In this document: positions 1 through 7,450 of the stretch, piece after piece
How positions within the stretch are numbered: the stretch's first letter is position 1
How the letters are laid out: each line of letters starts with the position of its first letter
Assembly: GCA_014523695.1 (NCBI GenBank)
Contig: JAATVS010000386.1
Span: forward strand, 1-11,392
Length of the DNA stretch: 11,392 nt
Direction: 5' to 3'
Origin: Nitrososphaerales archaeon TH5895
GTDB taxonomy: Archaea; Thermoproteota; Nitrososphaeria; Nitrososphaerales; Nitrososphaeraceae
The notes under the pieces: generated by a model
The model's database searches: none
What the model saw: the letters and a program-made list of their open reading frames with translations, nothing else
What the model was told of the DNA's origin: nothing
Translations under genes and position numbers: made by a program

Positions 1-399
1 GGTAAGCCAGTTCCATGGTGAAGAACAGCTTAGGAGATTTTCATTTATGGTAATGTGTGATTCTATTCTATCCTTAGCTGTACCACCTTCAGAAATGTAC
101 CGACACATTTATGATTTCAGTGATTTATAGGGTTTATAGACTAGCCTAAATGTTTATAGGATTTAACTGATACCACGGCTCGGGAGCCATCAGGATATCG
201 CTTCTCAACGGTGTCGGCGCTTTTGCCTGTGTATTAATGATATTAACCAAACAATTTATTGTCTTCACTTGACTTTAATGCTACAATATGAGTAATCCCA
301 TCAAAGTAAAGCAGTTGACCAGGAAATAGTAGTGCTTCAAAACCACATTTTACGACAAGAGCGAAACGCTTTTAAATTTAAATCAAGGAACGTGAGTGG
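1..399. other. Intergenic region upstream of the propeller gene
   Basis: No gene can be supported here. Frame 2 on the plus strand is open from the left edge to a TAG at 128-130 (about 42 codons), which could be the tail of a gene beginning outside the window. I do not recognise the peptide and would not call it. Three copies of TTTATAG lie at 124-130, 133-139 and 153-159, and a short dyad GGCT-cggg-AGCC lies at 177-188. The last 30 bases hold the promoter of the next gene. Confidence 0.5.
366..380 (+). promoter_or_regulatory. Archaeal BRE/TATA promoter for the 400-1398 gene
   Basis: TTTAAA at 371-376 is centred at 373.5, 26.5 bp before the first base of the TTG start at 400. That is the spacing expected between a TATA box and the transcription start in archaea, so the mRNA is probably leaderless. 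A purine-rich stretch just upstream (GCGAAACG, 361-368) could serve as the TFB recognition element. Confidence 0.6.
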
Positions 400-1398
400 T
401 TGACGCTTTTTCCAAACTTACTAATAGCTACATCTATTGCTTTCCTTCCAATCCTCGCTAGCAGCTCAACTATATCTGCCAACGGTCTATCAACAAATCA
501 AGCCCTTCCTGACCTGAGCGGAGTTGCATGGATCGACAATGATACTTTTTTAGGTATCCATGATGCCAAGTTTCCTGAAGAAGCCGGCGCACCAAGGGTA
601 AGTCTTCTTTCTCTACCCTCAGAACTTGGTGGGACGGTAATTACCCCATTAAATGTCACCTGGCCACGAGGAGTAAATCCGGGTAGCGATCTCGAATGCA
701 TTGCCCGGCTTCCAGATGCCGTTCAAACCCAGGACACACCCCGTTTCCTAATAGGAGAAAGTGGTGACAATGATAGGGGTTCAAAGCGTATCTTCTTATC
801 TGAGCTCAACAATGACAGCCTCTTAGTGACTGATATTGTACCCTGGCCTATTGACATACATAACGTGGAGGGCTGTTCGGTTACGGTTCTCGATAATGAA
901 CTCATATTTATCTTTGCTGAACGCGCTCAAGTCTCACAGACTACAGGCATTAATTGGGCTACCTATCTTCTAGATCCCCTCCGATTTGGACCTGTGAATT
1001 CAGTTGAATATCTAGTACCTAGTGACCACCATCAAGCCGAAATTGATCCGGGTTTTCGACCGGTAACTGCGTTGGAGATCGATGATAACGGTAGCATCCT
1101 TATTGCATCGGCTATAGACCCCGATATTGATATTGGACCGTTTGCCAGTCAAGTATGGTTAGCCGGACGCACAAGTTCACAGCAAGATTCTACAGGCTCG
1201 CCGATATCTATGCTCGACTCACCGCAGCAGTTGGCATCTGTAGACGGCCTTAAAATTGAAGGATTGACCACCAGGCCCGTAGGTAATGGTTCGGGGACGG
1301 AGGTAATTATCGGAACCGACGACGAATTCAACGGTGGAGTACTACGTGTCCTTCCCCAGACCGTAAGAGGGAACTCAACTAGCTTCACTAGCCAATGA
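400..1398 (+). CDS. Secreted beta-propeller-like protein (phytase-like esterase type)
   Basis: A 332-aa protein. Residues 1-28 form a hydrophobic stretch with a small-residue region (ILASSS) typical of a Sec signal peptide, so the product is probably exported. The mature part has recurrent short beta-rich blocks. An early 'LSGVAWIDNDTFLGIHD' segment resembles the first blade of phytase-like or SdiA-regulated propellers ('SGLAW..LLAVSD'), and 'VEGCSV', 'VTALEIDDNGSILIAS' and 'IEGLTT' look like later blades. The TTG start is chosen because a TATA box lies 26.5 bp upstream and the frame is closed by TAA at 379-381; there is no better start. No catalytic residues can be assigned. It is unclear whether this is a host gene flanking the element or cargo. 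Family assignment is tentative; secretion is more secure. Confidence 0.7.
   Translation: MTLFPNLLIATSIAFLPILASSSTISANGLSTNQALPDLSGVAWIDNDTFLGIHDAKFPEEAGAPRVSLLSLPSELGGTVITPLNVTWPRGVNPGSDLECIARLPDAVQTQDTPRFLIGESGDNDRGSKRIFLSELNNDSLLVTDIVPWPIDIHNVEGCSVTVLDNELIFIFAERAQVSQTTGINWATYLLDPLRFGPVNSVEYLVPSDHHQAEIDPGFRPVTALEIDDNGSILIASAIDPDIDIGPFASQVWLAGRTSSQQDSTGSPISMLDSPQQLASVDGLKIEGLTTRPVGNGSGTEVIIGTDDEFNGGVLRVLPQTVRGNSTSFTSQ
748..763 (+). repeat. 16-bp exact repeat, copy 1 (partner at 1695-1710)
   Basis: CTAATAGGAGAAAGTG occurs here, inside the propeller gene, and again at 1695-1710 at the terminase frameshift. Extended to the left the two copies match at 18 of 19 positions. Both encode the peptide FLIGES in one frame. 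Confidence 0.7.
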
Positions 1399-1480
1399 AT
1401 AACGGAAGGTTGCTATTATTATCCCTGGCATCTTCGATTCTTTTGTCAGGCTCACTGAACATATGATTTGCCAGTACATA

Positions 1481-1553
1481 GAAAGCCACTCTGGATGACC
1501 AATTTTAGTGTGTGCTCATGGTGATGAAGCCACTCTGAATCATCAATAGTGTG
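1481..1553 (+). repeat. Imperfect tandem repeat, period about 44 bp
   Basis: AAGCCACTCTG occurs at 1483-1493 and 1527-1537. The similarity continues loosely through GGATGACCAATTTTAGTGTG versus AATCATCAATAGTGTG, so two diverged copies cover most of the gap between the propeller gene and the terminase remnant. It may mark the junction where the upstream (ATPase) part of the terminase gene was lost. Confidence 0.5.
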
Positions 1554-2080
1554 CATGAACTTTTGCATTATGAATATGCAATAATTTCTTACATAGTTCA
1601 AAACCATCCATCAACGGCATGCAATGCGATAGAATTTGAAAGACCCGACTACAACGAAATGCTTTGGCTCGTAGCCAAACTTATGCAGCACTTTCTAATA
1701 GGAGAAAGTGTTATGTCAGAGTGTATATTGATGGTGCAAATCCATCTTTCATAAAGTCACTAAAGAGAATGATTGGAGAGGACGAACATTATGAAAAGTA
1801 CACAAAGGAGCAAATGGAAAGAAATGCGAGAAACATGTATTCCATGAAGGTGTATCCTATCAATTTTGCCACCAAACATAAAGAAATGCTCGGGCACACA
1901 AAGCTCTTGCTTGAAAGAGGACGTGTTGCAATAAGCCCGAAATTTCACAAATTGGTAACGTCCCTATACACAGCAGTTGATAACGAAGGTAGCCTGGATA
2001 AGCAGCTCACATCATATCCAGACATACTTGATGCATTCAGGCTATCCTTGCAGAATTACTATTTTAGGGAGGAGAGATAA
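1551..2080 (+). pseudogene. Large terminase remnant (C-terminal nuclease domain), frameshifted
   Basis: Large terminases pump and cut viral DNA during capsid filling: an N-terminal ATPase is followed by an RNase H-like nuclease. Only the nuclease end is present. The frame starting at 1551 encodes 'FERPDYNEMLWLVAKLMQ'; the frame of 1664-2080 continues with 'VYIDGANPSFIKSLKRM', 'YPINFATKHKEMLGHTKLL' and 'YPDILDAFRLSLQ'. The Asp in YIDGANP and the Asp pair in DILDA fit the second and third acidic positions of terminase nucleases. The two frames join near 1690-1712, so a small indel separates them. No ATPase motifs occur upstream, where only 152 bp separate it from the propeller gene. Residues 24-138 of the second frame (numbered from TTG 1664) are clearly coding-like. 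Whether a short protein is still made from TTG 1664 is unknown. Confidence 0.65.
1695..1710 (+). repeat. 16-bp exact repeat, copy 2 (partner at 748-763)
   Basis: Second copy of CTAATAGGAGAAAGTG, lying exactly where the terminase reading frame shifts. It also resembles a Shine-Dalgarno followed by ATG at 1713, but that ATG is in the wrong frame for the terminase nuclease. Confidence 0.7.
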
Positions 2081-2196
2081 CAGATCCCCAAATTTCACTC
2101 CCTTAATTGGACATGTAGTCATCGCTGACGTGAACGCTTCATTTGGAAGGTGCTCTTACTGGGTTGTCTCAGAAGAAGAATGAATATCAGCATTTG

Positions 2197-2859
2197 ATGA
2201 GCAATCATCAGAATTTAAGGCCAAACATTCGTAGATTGGGTTCCGTTAGGTATTATCTGCCCACCACCCTCGAGCTTGATACGGCTCTGCCTCTTGACGA
2301 TGTGATATGGAATATTCTCCAATGGAAGACTAGATCTTGTGCACATGCATTAGCATGTTTATACTTAATAAGAGATGCTCTGAAGTTGCAGGATATGTCC
2401 AACGATTCACAAAAATATCCTACGGAGGATATCATTCGAATCTTATCGAATCTTCCTGACTTCTTACGTGAGTCTATGATGCGAAGCAGGCTGCAGGAAC
2501 TATGTGCTAAGGACTCAAAAACACGGGACGAATTCATCGACTCAATATTGGAGGGTCTGTCGGCAGCAGATAATGAGACCTTGAAGAAGGTGATTCGAAC
2601 CTGGCTTGTATTAGTGTCAAAGTTAAAGGGTAGCGAAGTCTCGACTACATTTTCCTCATTCATAAGTAGGTATGAAAATGATCCATCCATGTACGCAAGT
2701 AATTACTCTGCTGTTCTTCTTGAAGAGTATCAATCGTTGACAGATGATCAAAGGATTATCCTTCGCGACCATGTTGTTGAAGCGGCATTGAATCAGTATC
2801 GAGGCAGGCAGATGATGCTCGCTTTACCTGAAAAGGTTCGTTCGGCGTTAGGGTTGTGA
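2197..2859 (+). CDS. Predicted all-helical protein of unknown function (element gene)
   Basis: I do not recognise this protein. From ATG 2197 it is 220 aa; an upstream in-frame TTG at 2143 would add 18 residues of low-complexity polar sequence, so the ATG is preferred. No TATA box is visible near either start, and the terminase frame ends only 116 bp before the ATG, so it was probably co-transcribed with the terminase. After a basic N-terminus ('NIRRLGSVRYYLP') the sequence looks almost entirely helical, with alternating hydrophobic and charged residues, and has no signal peptide or membrane segment. Its place directly after a terminase would suit a viral structural or packaging protein such as a portal-proximal factor, but nothing in the sequence proves this. 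The frame is intact, unlike both neighbours. Confidence 0.6.
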   Translation: MSNHQNLRPNIRRLGSVRYYLPTTLELDTALPLDDVIWNILQWKTRSCAHALACLYLIRDALKLQDMSNDSQKYPTEDIIRILSNLPDFLRESMMRSRLQELCAKDSKTRDEFIDSILEGLSAADNETLKKVIRTWLVLVSKLKGSEVSTTFSSFISRYENDPSMYASNYSAVLLEEYQSLTDDQRIILRDHVVEAALNQYRGRQMMLALPEKVRSALGL

Positions 2860-3264
2860 GCCCAAATTTTAGTTCAAAAATGGTTCACATAACAACAGGT
2901 GATAGGGTAATGTATAAGGTCTAATAAACTAATGCCAATAATTACATGGGTGCCGACGAAGACTAATTACAGTTCAATCTTACAACAGTAGATCTTGGAT
3001 CAATCATGATAATGCTTCGGATCTCCGCTATTCAGTTTCCTAGTCACTTTTTCTTGTAAATCTCATTATTTGAGGTTGTAATCTTTATAATGACTTGGAG
3101 TCACATCAATATCTGCTCTCACATTGATCAGATTCCCAATTATGTGGTTTAAAAGCTCTTGTAAATAAAGCATGCCTACCTCCATCGTCTATTCTATAAT
3201 CTGAGTAGATGTTTGAAACTTGCATATATTATGCATATAAAGAGAAATATCAAGTATTTCAAGA
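2860..3264. other. Gene-poor, AT-rich stretch
   Basis: No reading frame here looks coding on either strand. It may hold residue of deleted element genes. The only structure I see is the promoter-like sequence at its right end (3221-3242). Confidence 0.5.
3221..3242 (+). promoter_or_regulatory. TATA box and dyad before the 31-codon ORF
   Basis: TATAAA at 3236-3241 is centred 26.5 bp before ATG 3265, the same geometry as other leaderless genes in this window. It overlaps a perfect inverted repeat TGCATA-TAT-TATGCA at 3221-3235, a possible operator. Confidence 0.4.
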
Positions 3265-3360
3265 ATGATACCTTACCACCATGGATTGACCAGTTTCATG
3301 ATTCGAGTCGGAAAGCTGTTACTGCTGGACAGTAACGCTTATATTGGAATTGAATACTAG
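3265..3360 (+). CDS. Candidate 31-aa leaderless small protein
   Basis: The ORF starts at ATG 3265 and ends at TAG 3358-3360. Its peptide has a neutral N-terminal third ('MIPYHHGLTSF') and a hydrophobic middle ('VGKLLLLDSNAYIGIEY'); I recognise no family. The only argument for it is a well-placed TATA box 26.5 bp upstream. The ORF covers the first of two inverted repeats that precede the methyltransferase, so it could be a leader ORF or an accident of operator sequence. No neighbour overlaps it on the other strand. Confidence 0.3.
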   Translation: MIPYHHGLTSFMIRVGKLLLLDSNAYIGIEY

Positions 3361-3372
3361 TTGCTAACTAGT
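3318..3372 (+). promoter_or_regulatory. Methyltransferase promoter with two perfect dyads
   Basis: GTTACTG-CTGGA-CAGTAAC (3318-3336) and ACTAGTT-GCT-AACTAGT (3356-3372) are two different perfect 7-bp inverted repeats. Between them lies CTTATATT (3338-3345), a TATA-like element predicting a transcription start near 3368, inside the second dyad and 16 bases before the GTG start. This is a plausible double-operator control region. Confidence 0.45.
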
Positions 3373-3383
3373 CAAGAACTAAA

Positions 3384-4004
3384 GTGCAACAATTATCCAA
3401 TATTACTGACCTCATAAAATCCAAGCCCCCACTCGTAAGTAGTGGTGTTGTTCATACATATTATCTCATCCCTGCTGATCCAGCAACGGGAGTATTATTC
3501 ATTACACCAAATAGTCCTCATTTCATATCTGGCCAGGTGCGACTGAGAGGGAAGGATGGCGGACGGTATCCCTTTAACTACTTGGAGATGCTTGATACTA
3601 TTTTTGGGAAGGAAAAGAATACTATCGAAGTGTGTAGTGGAAGCGTTAAAGAAGATTGCTTTACCGTGGACATTCACCCCGATGCCAAGCCAGATCTTGT
3701 GACAGAATGACAGGAACTATATGAAATTCCTAATCGCAGATTCTGTCGTTGGCGATGTGATCCACCGTATAATTCTGATACCGCAGAAAAAATGTATAGG
3801 ACTGTGCTGCCAAAAACAGGGAAGTTATTGAAGGCAGGTGCCTGGGTTTGTAAGGTCGGATCACTCATGTTTCTGTTGTTGGGGCCACAAAACTATCAGA
3901 TGTGCCCTCCAGGTGTACAAAGGATAGGTTGGATCGCTATGACCATTGTTCCCAATAATGAATTGAGAGCAGTTCATATTTTTTACAAGTATGCAGATAT
4001 CTGA
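3384..4004 (+). pseudogene. DPPY-type SAM-dependent (adenine) DNA methyltransferase with in-frame TGA
   Basis: Class I methyltransferase fold. Residues 83-88 'VCSGSV' fit the SAM-binding motif I, 'VDI' at 95-97 is the acidic end of strand 2, and 'DPPY' at 126-129 is the catalytic motif IV of N6-adenine (and some N4-cytosine) DNA methyltransferases. The C-terminal part 'FLLLGPQNYQMCPPGVQRIGW' and 'IVPNNELRAVHIFYKYAD' matches what I recall of small thaumarchaeal methyltransferases of about 200 aa. The whole 206-codon frame is continuous except for a TGA at 3708-3710 (codon 109), which sits just before 'QEL' where relatives, as I recall them, read 'DGQEL'. A single GGA-to-TGA change would explain it. 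Start GTG 3384 is the first start after an in-frame TAG at 3369. Probably a recent nonsense mutation; sequencing error or readthrough are alternatives. Likely role: self-modification of element DNA. Confidence 0.7.
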
Positions 4005-4045
4005 ATCGTATCTGAAGTATGATAAATAGGAGGCAAGCCTGTTCT

Positions 4046-4065
4046 AAAAAAGGCTGATGAAAAAA
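4046..4065 (-). terminator. Oligo-T terminator of the minus-strand operon
   Basis: On the minus strand two T6 tracts (4060-4065 and 4046-4051) follow the last operon gene, which is how archaeal transcription commonly ends. A short dyad AGGC-AA-GCCT (4031-4040) lies beyond them. The plus-strand methyltransferase converges on the same region. Confidence 0.4.
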
Positions 4066-4109
4066 TATTTGAGGAAGGGTTGTTATTACCGTCGATGTAA
4101 TTAGTTCCT

Positions 4110-4484
4110 CTATCTTTCTGTTTCTTTTGGATTTACAATTTTTGGACGATAGATTGTGTTAGATCCGGTCCCTTCATGCGTGATGTCTAGTACAAGATCT
4201 TTGCTCATTCGAAGCGCTTTGTTAATCAACTTGGTTGAGGCAGTGTTTGCCTTGAAAGTCCTCTCCTTCTGGTTTGAAGAGTTGACGTCGATTACACTAT
4301 AGAAGGTCTTCCACACACCTGTTAGCTGACCCATGTACGAGTCTTCCTTGTACTCTGGCTTCTTTGTCAATACGAATCGCAGTCGTTTCGTTTCGTCCAG
4401 TAAAATCTTGATCCAGTTGCTGTTTTCCTGCACTTCCTCGTCTAATGCATTTAGGTAGTCGTCCTCGTTTACGATTTGTGTCAT
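4110..4484 (-). CDS. Small acidic helical protein, last gene of the replication operon
   Basis: From ATG 4484 the protein is 124 aa ('MTQIVNEDDYLNALDEEVQE'). The frame remains open upstream to 4595, but that extension overlaps the 76-aa gene and has unlikely composition, so the shorter start is chosen; it leaves 34 bp after the upstream stop. The N-terminal half is acidic and probably helical, followed by a basic segment ('KLINKALRMSKDLVLDITHEGTG'). I see no catalytic motif. I do not recognise the family. Its place at the end of an operon encoding a primase-helicase suggests a DNA-replication accessory or single-strand-binding role, which is inference only. Confidence 0.6.
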   Translation of the reverse strand: MTQIVNEDDYLNALDEEVQENSNWIKILLDETKRLRFVLTKKPEYKEDSYMGQLTGVWKTFYSVIDVNSSNQKERTFKANTASTKLINKALRMSKDLVLDITHEGTGSNTIYRPKIVNPKETER

Positions 4485-4518
4485 TTTGATTGATTTCAAC
4501 GATAAACAGAGATCGCCT

Positions 4519-4749
4519 TTACACCTCCTTTTTTGATCTCCTACTAACATCTGGCGGCAAGATTTTGTGGATCGGGTGGAAACCAGCCAATCCACATAAT
4601 GTCATATCGCAAGTGATATTTTCCAGACCAAATCTGGGGGGTAGTACACACACGTGCTGACTTGATACAGTAGTACGATTTTTGAGCACGAAATCACTAG
4701 TGATATCATAAGTCAGCATGACTTTGCAAAAACCCAAAATGTCAGACAT
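4519..4749 (-). CDS. 76-aa protein translationally coupled to the primase-helicase
   Basis: The ATG at 4749 lies inside the end of the primase-helicase gene (8-bp overlap, ATGTCTGA), so translation is probably coupled. The protein reads 'MSDILGFCKVMLTYDITSD', then 'HVCVLPPRFGLENITCDMTLC', then a Pro/His-rich tail 'HPIHKILPPDVSRRSKKEV'. Three Cys (in 'VCV', 'ITC' and 'TLC') and two His could bind a metal, but the spacing matches no zinc-ribbon that I know. I do not recognise the family. The overlap and the absence of any competing frame support it as real. A palindrome ATCACTAGTGAT (4693-4704) falls inside it. Confidence 0.6.
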   Translation of the reverse strand: MSDILGFCKVMLTYDITSDFVLKNRTTVSSQHVCVLPPRFGLENITCDMTLCGLAGFHPIHKILPPDVSRRSKKEV

Positions 4750-7450
4750 TTGTTTTTATCTCCACTTCATCCTCTACTGCCAAGAAATCGTCTAGTTCCT
4801 TCTTAGTACAGAGTATTTTCCTCTTACCTTTAGTGTCTGTTAGATATTTGAATCCGGTCTTTTCTGCCAGTTTTTTCATGGTCAAGTCTGGCAGTCGAGG
4901 TGAGAATATTTCTAGGACTGACGTGTTTATGTAATATTTTTGTTCTTCCCCTCGAATCTTTCTTATCCAGGGCCATAGCTGACAGTCTAAGCATTCTTGG
5001 ATTCTTTGGCTTACGGTAAGTTCGCCCATCCCCTCAGTAGATTTTTTTATCAAAAGCGAGTTTTCGCGTATAGTTTTATGCATATGATTGAGAAGAATAG
5101 ACCTAATCAGCCCTTCAACGTCCTCATCTACCTCCTCAAGTGAAGTGTCAACTATCCACCAAGTTAACCACTCAGGAACATCTAACCCTGCGAACTCGTA
5201 GAATGCTCTAAGTGCAACCTCGCCTACCTGATATGGACTGTACCTTCGAGATAGTAGCAGTTCTTGTTTGTTATCGATGATATAACGAATAGTCCAATCA
5301 CCTAATATCTTCAAAAGATGCCTGTTCTCACTCTGAAATTTGTTAAAAGGACTGCAGAGATCTCGATCATGTCTGTCTTCCTCAGAGAACTTGGCTACAT
5401 GGAAGCGCTTGAGCAGCTCGCCTTTAGATGTGAATGTTGAATTTCCATTAACGATCATAGGCGAGAGGCTTGGAAACGGCGCATCTGTGCGGCTATCCTT
5501 TTTACCCCGTCTTACGATTAACCCATCGATTGCGGTCTTACACGGCTCCACCAAATCTTCACGTCTGCCGTAGGTTTCCAGCCTTCCAAACTCGCTAAGT
5601 TCGACCGGATATGTTGTGCAGCCTAGTGCCTTAGCAAACTTGGCTTCTGTGTTTGCCGAACCTGCTGCCTTACTGTATATGGAATCTGCAACCTGCTCGT
5701 TTGTAGGATTACCGTGTATGTTCAGCGTTTCTTCAGCCAAACCACTCTTGCCTCCGTCCTTCTCTCCAGATATGTCGAAACCCTTGATGTATGGTTTAGG
5801 ACACTTGAGTTGCTTCATTGCGAAGTTAAAAGGACCGGGAACAGTCCATTTGATCGCAGTCGCTAGCAGGTCACGTCTATCGATCGTCTGTCCTTTGTAT
5901 TCCCACATCTTGAACTGACTTCTCCTGTCCAGGTATTCAATACATTTAATGACCTCTTCTTTAGTCCGCCTAGGGTGCTTTTCATCAAGATTTATGCGGC
6001 TGATTTTTACATCTCCATTATGGAGGTAATAGCCCTCAAACTCGACACTGCTATCTATCTCCAGTTTCATATCGTCGCTAAATGCGCCTATAATAGCCGT
6101 CAATGCCTCTGCTATTCCATAGGAAGACACGACATAGCCGGGCATCTCCTTTAGCTTGGTGATTATCCCATCGATAGTACCAGACACATAGATTTCCTGC
6201 CTGCTTTGATCTTCAAAGATTATGGTATACTGTGGAGAGGCTTCAAGGAACCTTAGAGGGCTCTCGTGCATGATAACACGTTTCGGAAATAGTCGGATAA
6301 GTATGGCTCCGTAGTTCAGGTGGGCTTTCTTGGTAGTCTGATTCTCTCCTGAGTCTGAATACGTTACTGATGCTCTGCAAATATGGCAGGCTTTTTGACG
6401 AGCATTGATAAGTTTGAGTGGGCACTCTGAGATCATTGTCCAAATATCAGACTCTAGTATTAGTCTGATGGTCTTGTTTGGTATGCTTTCTAGTATCACT
6501 TGTTTGTTAGCATTGTGTTGTCGCTGTTCTTGTCTTGCTACTTCTGCCTCTTTCTCAGAATTACGTTCCTCCCTGATCCTATCATGCAGTCTATCACGTT
6601 CGGCTCTCTGATTCTTCTTGACCCAGTCGCATATCAAATCAAACTCTTGCCTACTCCTTGGAGGCTTGCAATGTGTTAAGTGCCACTGCCAAGCTCGTTC
6701 AAAGCGCTCATCGTCAGAAAGGTTCAGCCATTCGCCGGTATGTTTCCAGTAGAATCTACAGACCTTAAACTTGGTAGCATCATGTCTGCCTGCTCCCTCT
6801 CCTAAAATGGTATCTGGATCATCCAGCCAGGTGTCATACTTTGCCTTGTCTTTATCGGATACATATCTATCAGATAGGAGGCTTATCTGACCCTTAAGCT
6901 TCATAAGTCCAATATCATCCAGTATTTCTATCCTATCGAGTCCAAGCGGATTGTATTTGTTGCCGTCTTTATGAGGACTTGGTGATACAAATAGCAGCTG
7001 TCTCTCGCAGCGAATCTCAAGCAGTACCTTTTTGGGACCGATATGAATCTTTTTGTTTGGTAGAGGTTCCTTCGTGAGTAACAGGGCGTGGATCTTCCCC
7101 TTGTCCTGGTGCCATTCAACAAGGGTTCTCTGAGATAGCACTAACACTCGTTCCGAATTTCCAAACCATGCTACTACAGCATGCCACCCATCAAAATCCA
7201 AAGCGACAGCATATAGGTCGCCTTTCAGCGTAGGCCCTAATCTTACAGCAGCACCGTTGTCAAACTTGCCTTCAAGCATTTCATTTTTGAAATCTGTGTG
7301 ACTAAAGTCGAATGTCGACCATTCGTTTGCATTGATTTTTTTGTTGATAGAGTCTGCTGGAAGGATTGGCAATCCGTAAATTTGCGGCCATTTCATCAAA
7401 GCGTCTTGGTCTTGAGGCGATAGCTTAGTGGTACCAGTTGTGAACTTCAT
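4742..7450 (-). CDS. AEP-type primase/polymerase fused to a P-loop replicative helicase
   Basis: A 902-aa replication protein that should synthesise primers and unwind DNA. N-terminal archaeo-eukaryotic primase domain: DFD at 85-87 (metal-binding motif I), His121 in 'KIHALLL' (motif II) and Glu145 in 'LLEIR' (motif III). Residues 283-315 are a charged probable coiled coil. A CxxC pair (355/358) lies before the second half. The helicase part has a Walker A 'GEKDGGKSG' (562-570), a Walker-B-like hydrophobic stretch ending 'ELSEF' (617-621) and a sensor-like 'VNGNS' (667-671). The C-terminus (about 850-890) resembles a winged helix. The layout resembles the pRN1 ORF904-type primase-helicases of archaeal plasmids. 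Start ATG 7450 is preferred over 7486 because it overlaps the upstream stop as ATGA. It forms the core of a tightly packed operon and its frame is intact. Confidence 0.85.
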   Translation of the reverse strand: MKFTTGTTKLSPQDQDALMKWPQIYGLPILPADSINKKINANEWSTFDFSHTDFKNEMLEGKFDNGAAVRLGPTLKGDLYAVALDFDGWHAVVAWFGNSERVLVLSQRTLVEWHQDKGKIHALLLTKEPLPNKKIHIGPKKVLLEIRCERQLLFVSPSPHKDGNKYNPLGLDRIEILDDIGLMKLKGQISLLSDRYVSDKDKAKYDTWLDDPDTILGEGAGRHDATKFKVCRFYWKHTGEWLNLSDDERFERAWQWHLTHCKPPRSRQEFDLICDWVKKNQRAERDRLHDRIREERNSEKEAEVARQEQRQHNANKQVILESIPNKTIRLILESDIWTMISECPLKLINARQKACHICRASVTYSDSGENQTTKKAHLNYGAILIRLFPKRVIMHESPLRFLEASPQYTIIFEDQSRQEIYVSGTIDGIITKLKEMPGYVVSSYGIAEALTAIIGAFSDDMKLEIDSSVEFEGYYLHNGDVKISRINLDEKHPRRTKEEVIKCIEYLDRRSQFKMWEYKGQTIDRRDLLATAIKWTVPGPFNFAMKQLKCPKPYIKGFDISGEKDGGKSGLAEETLNIHGNPTNEQVADSIYSKAAGSANTEAKFAKALGCTTYPVELSEFGRLETYGRREDLVEPCKTAIDGLIVRRGKKDSRTDAPFPSLSPMIVNGNSTFTSKGELLKRFHVAKFSEEDRHDRDLCSPFNKFQSENRHLLKILGDWTIRYIIDNKQELLLSRRYSPYQVGEVALRAFYEFAGLDVPEWLTWWIVDTSLEEVDEDVEGLIRSILLNHMHKTIRENSLLIKKSTEGMGELTVSQRIQECLDCQLWPWIRKIRGEEQKYYINTSVLEIFSPRLPDLTMKKLAEKTGFKYLTDTKGKRKILCTKKELDDFLAVEDEVEIKTNV

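Noticed and set aside
2..130. Frame open from the left edge to TAG at 130
   Set aside because: Only about 42 codons, with no recognisable motif; random open frames of this length are common.
2253..2690. 145-aa minus-strand frame opposite the helical protein
   Set aside because: It is the shadow of 2197-2859, with Ser-rich composition and no start signal; the plus frame is longer and better behaved.
1..3383. Left attachment site (copy of the tRNA-Arg 3' half)
   Set aside because: I looked for the T-arm and acceptor sequence in the gaps between genes and found no convincing match; CACATAACAACAGG near 2886 is too weak.
4522..4530. Strong Shine-Dalgarno-like GGAGGTG (minus strand) before the 124-aa gene
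   Set aside because: It lies about 38 bases before ATG 4484 and about 22 before the nearest in-frame TTG, too far to act as a ribosome site; it is the end of the 76-aa coding sequence.
4693..4704. Perfect 12-bp palindrome ATCACTAGTGAT
   Set aside because: It lies inside a coding sequence, and two or three palindromes of this length are expected by chance in the window.
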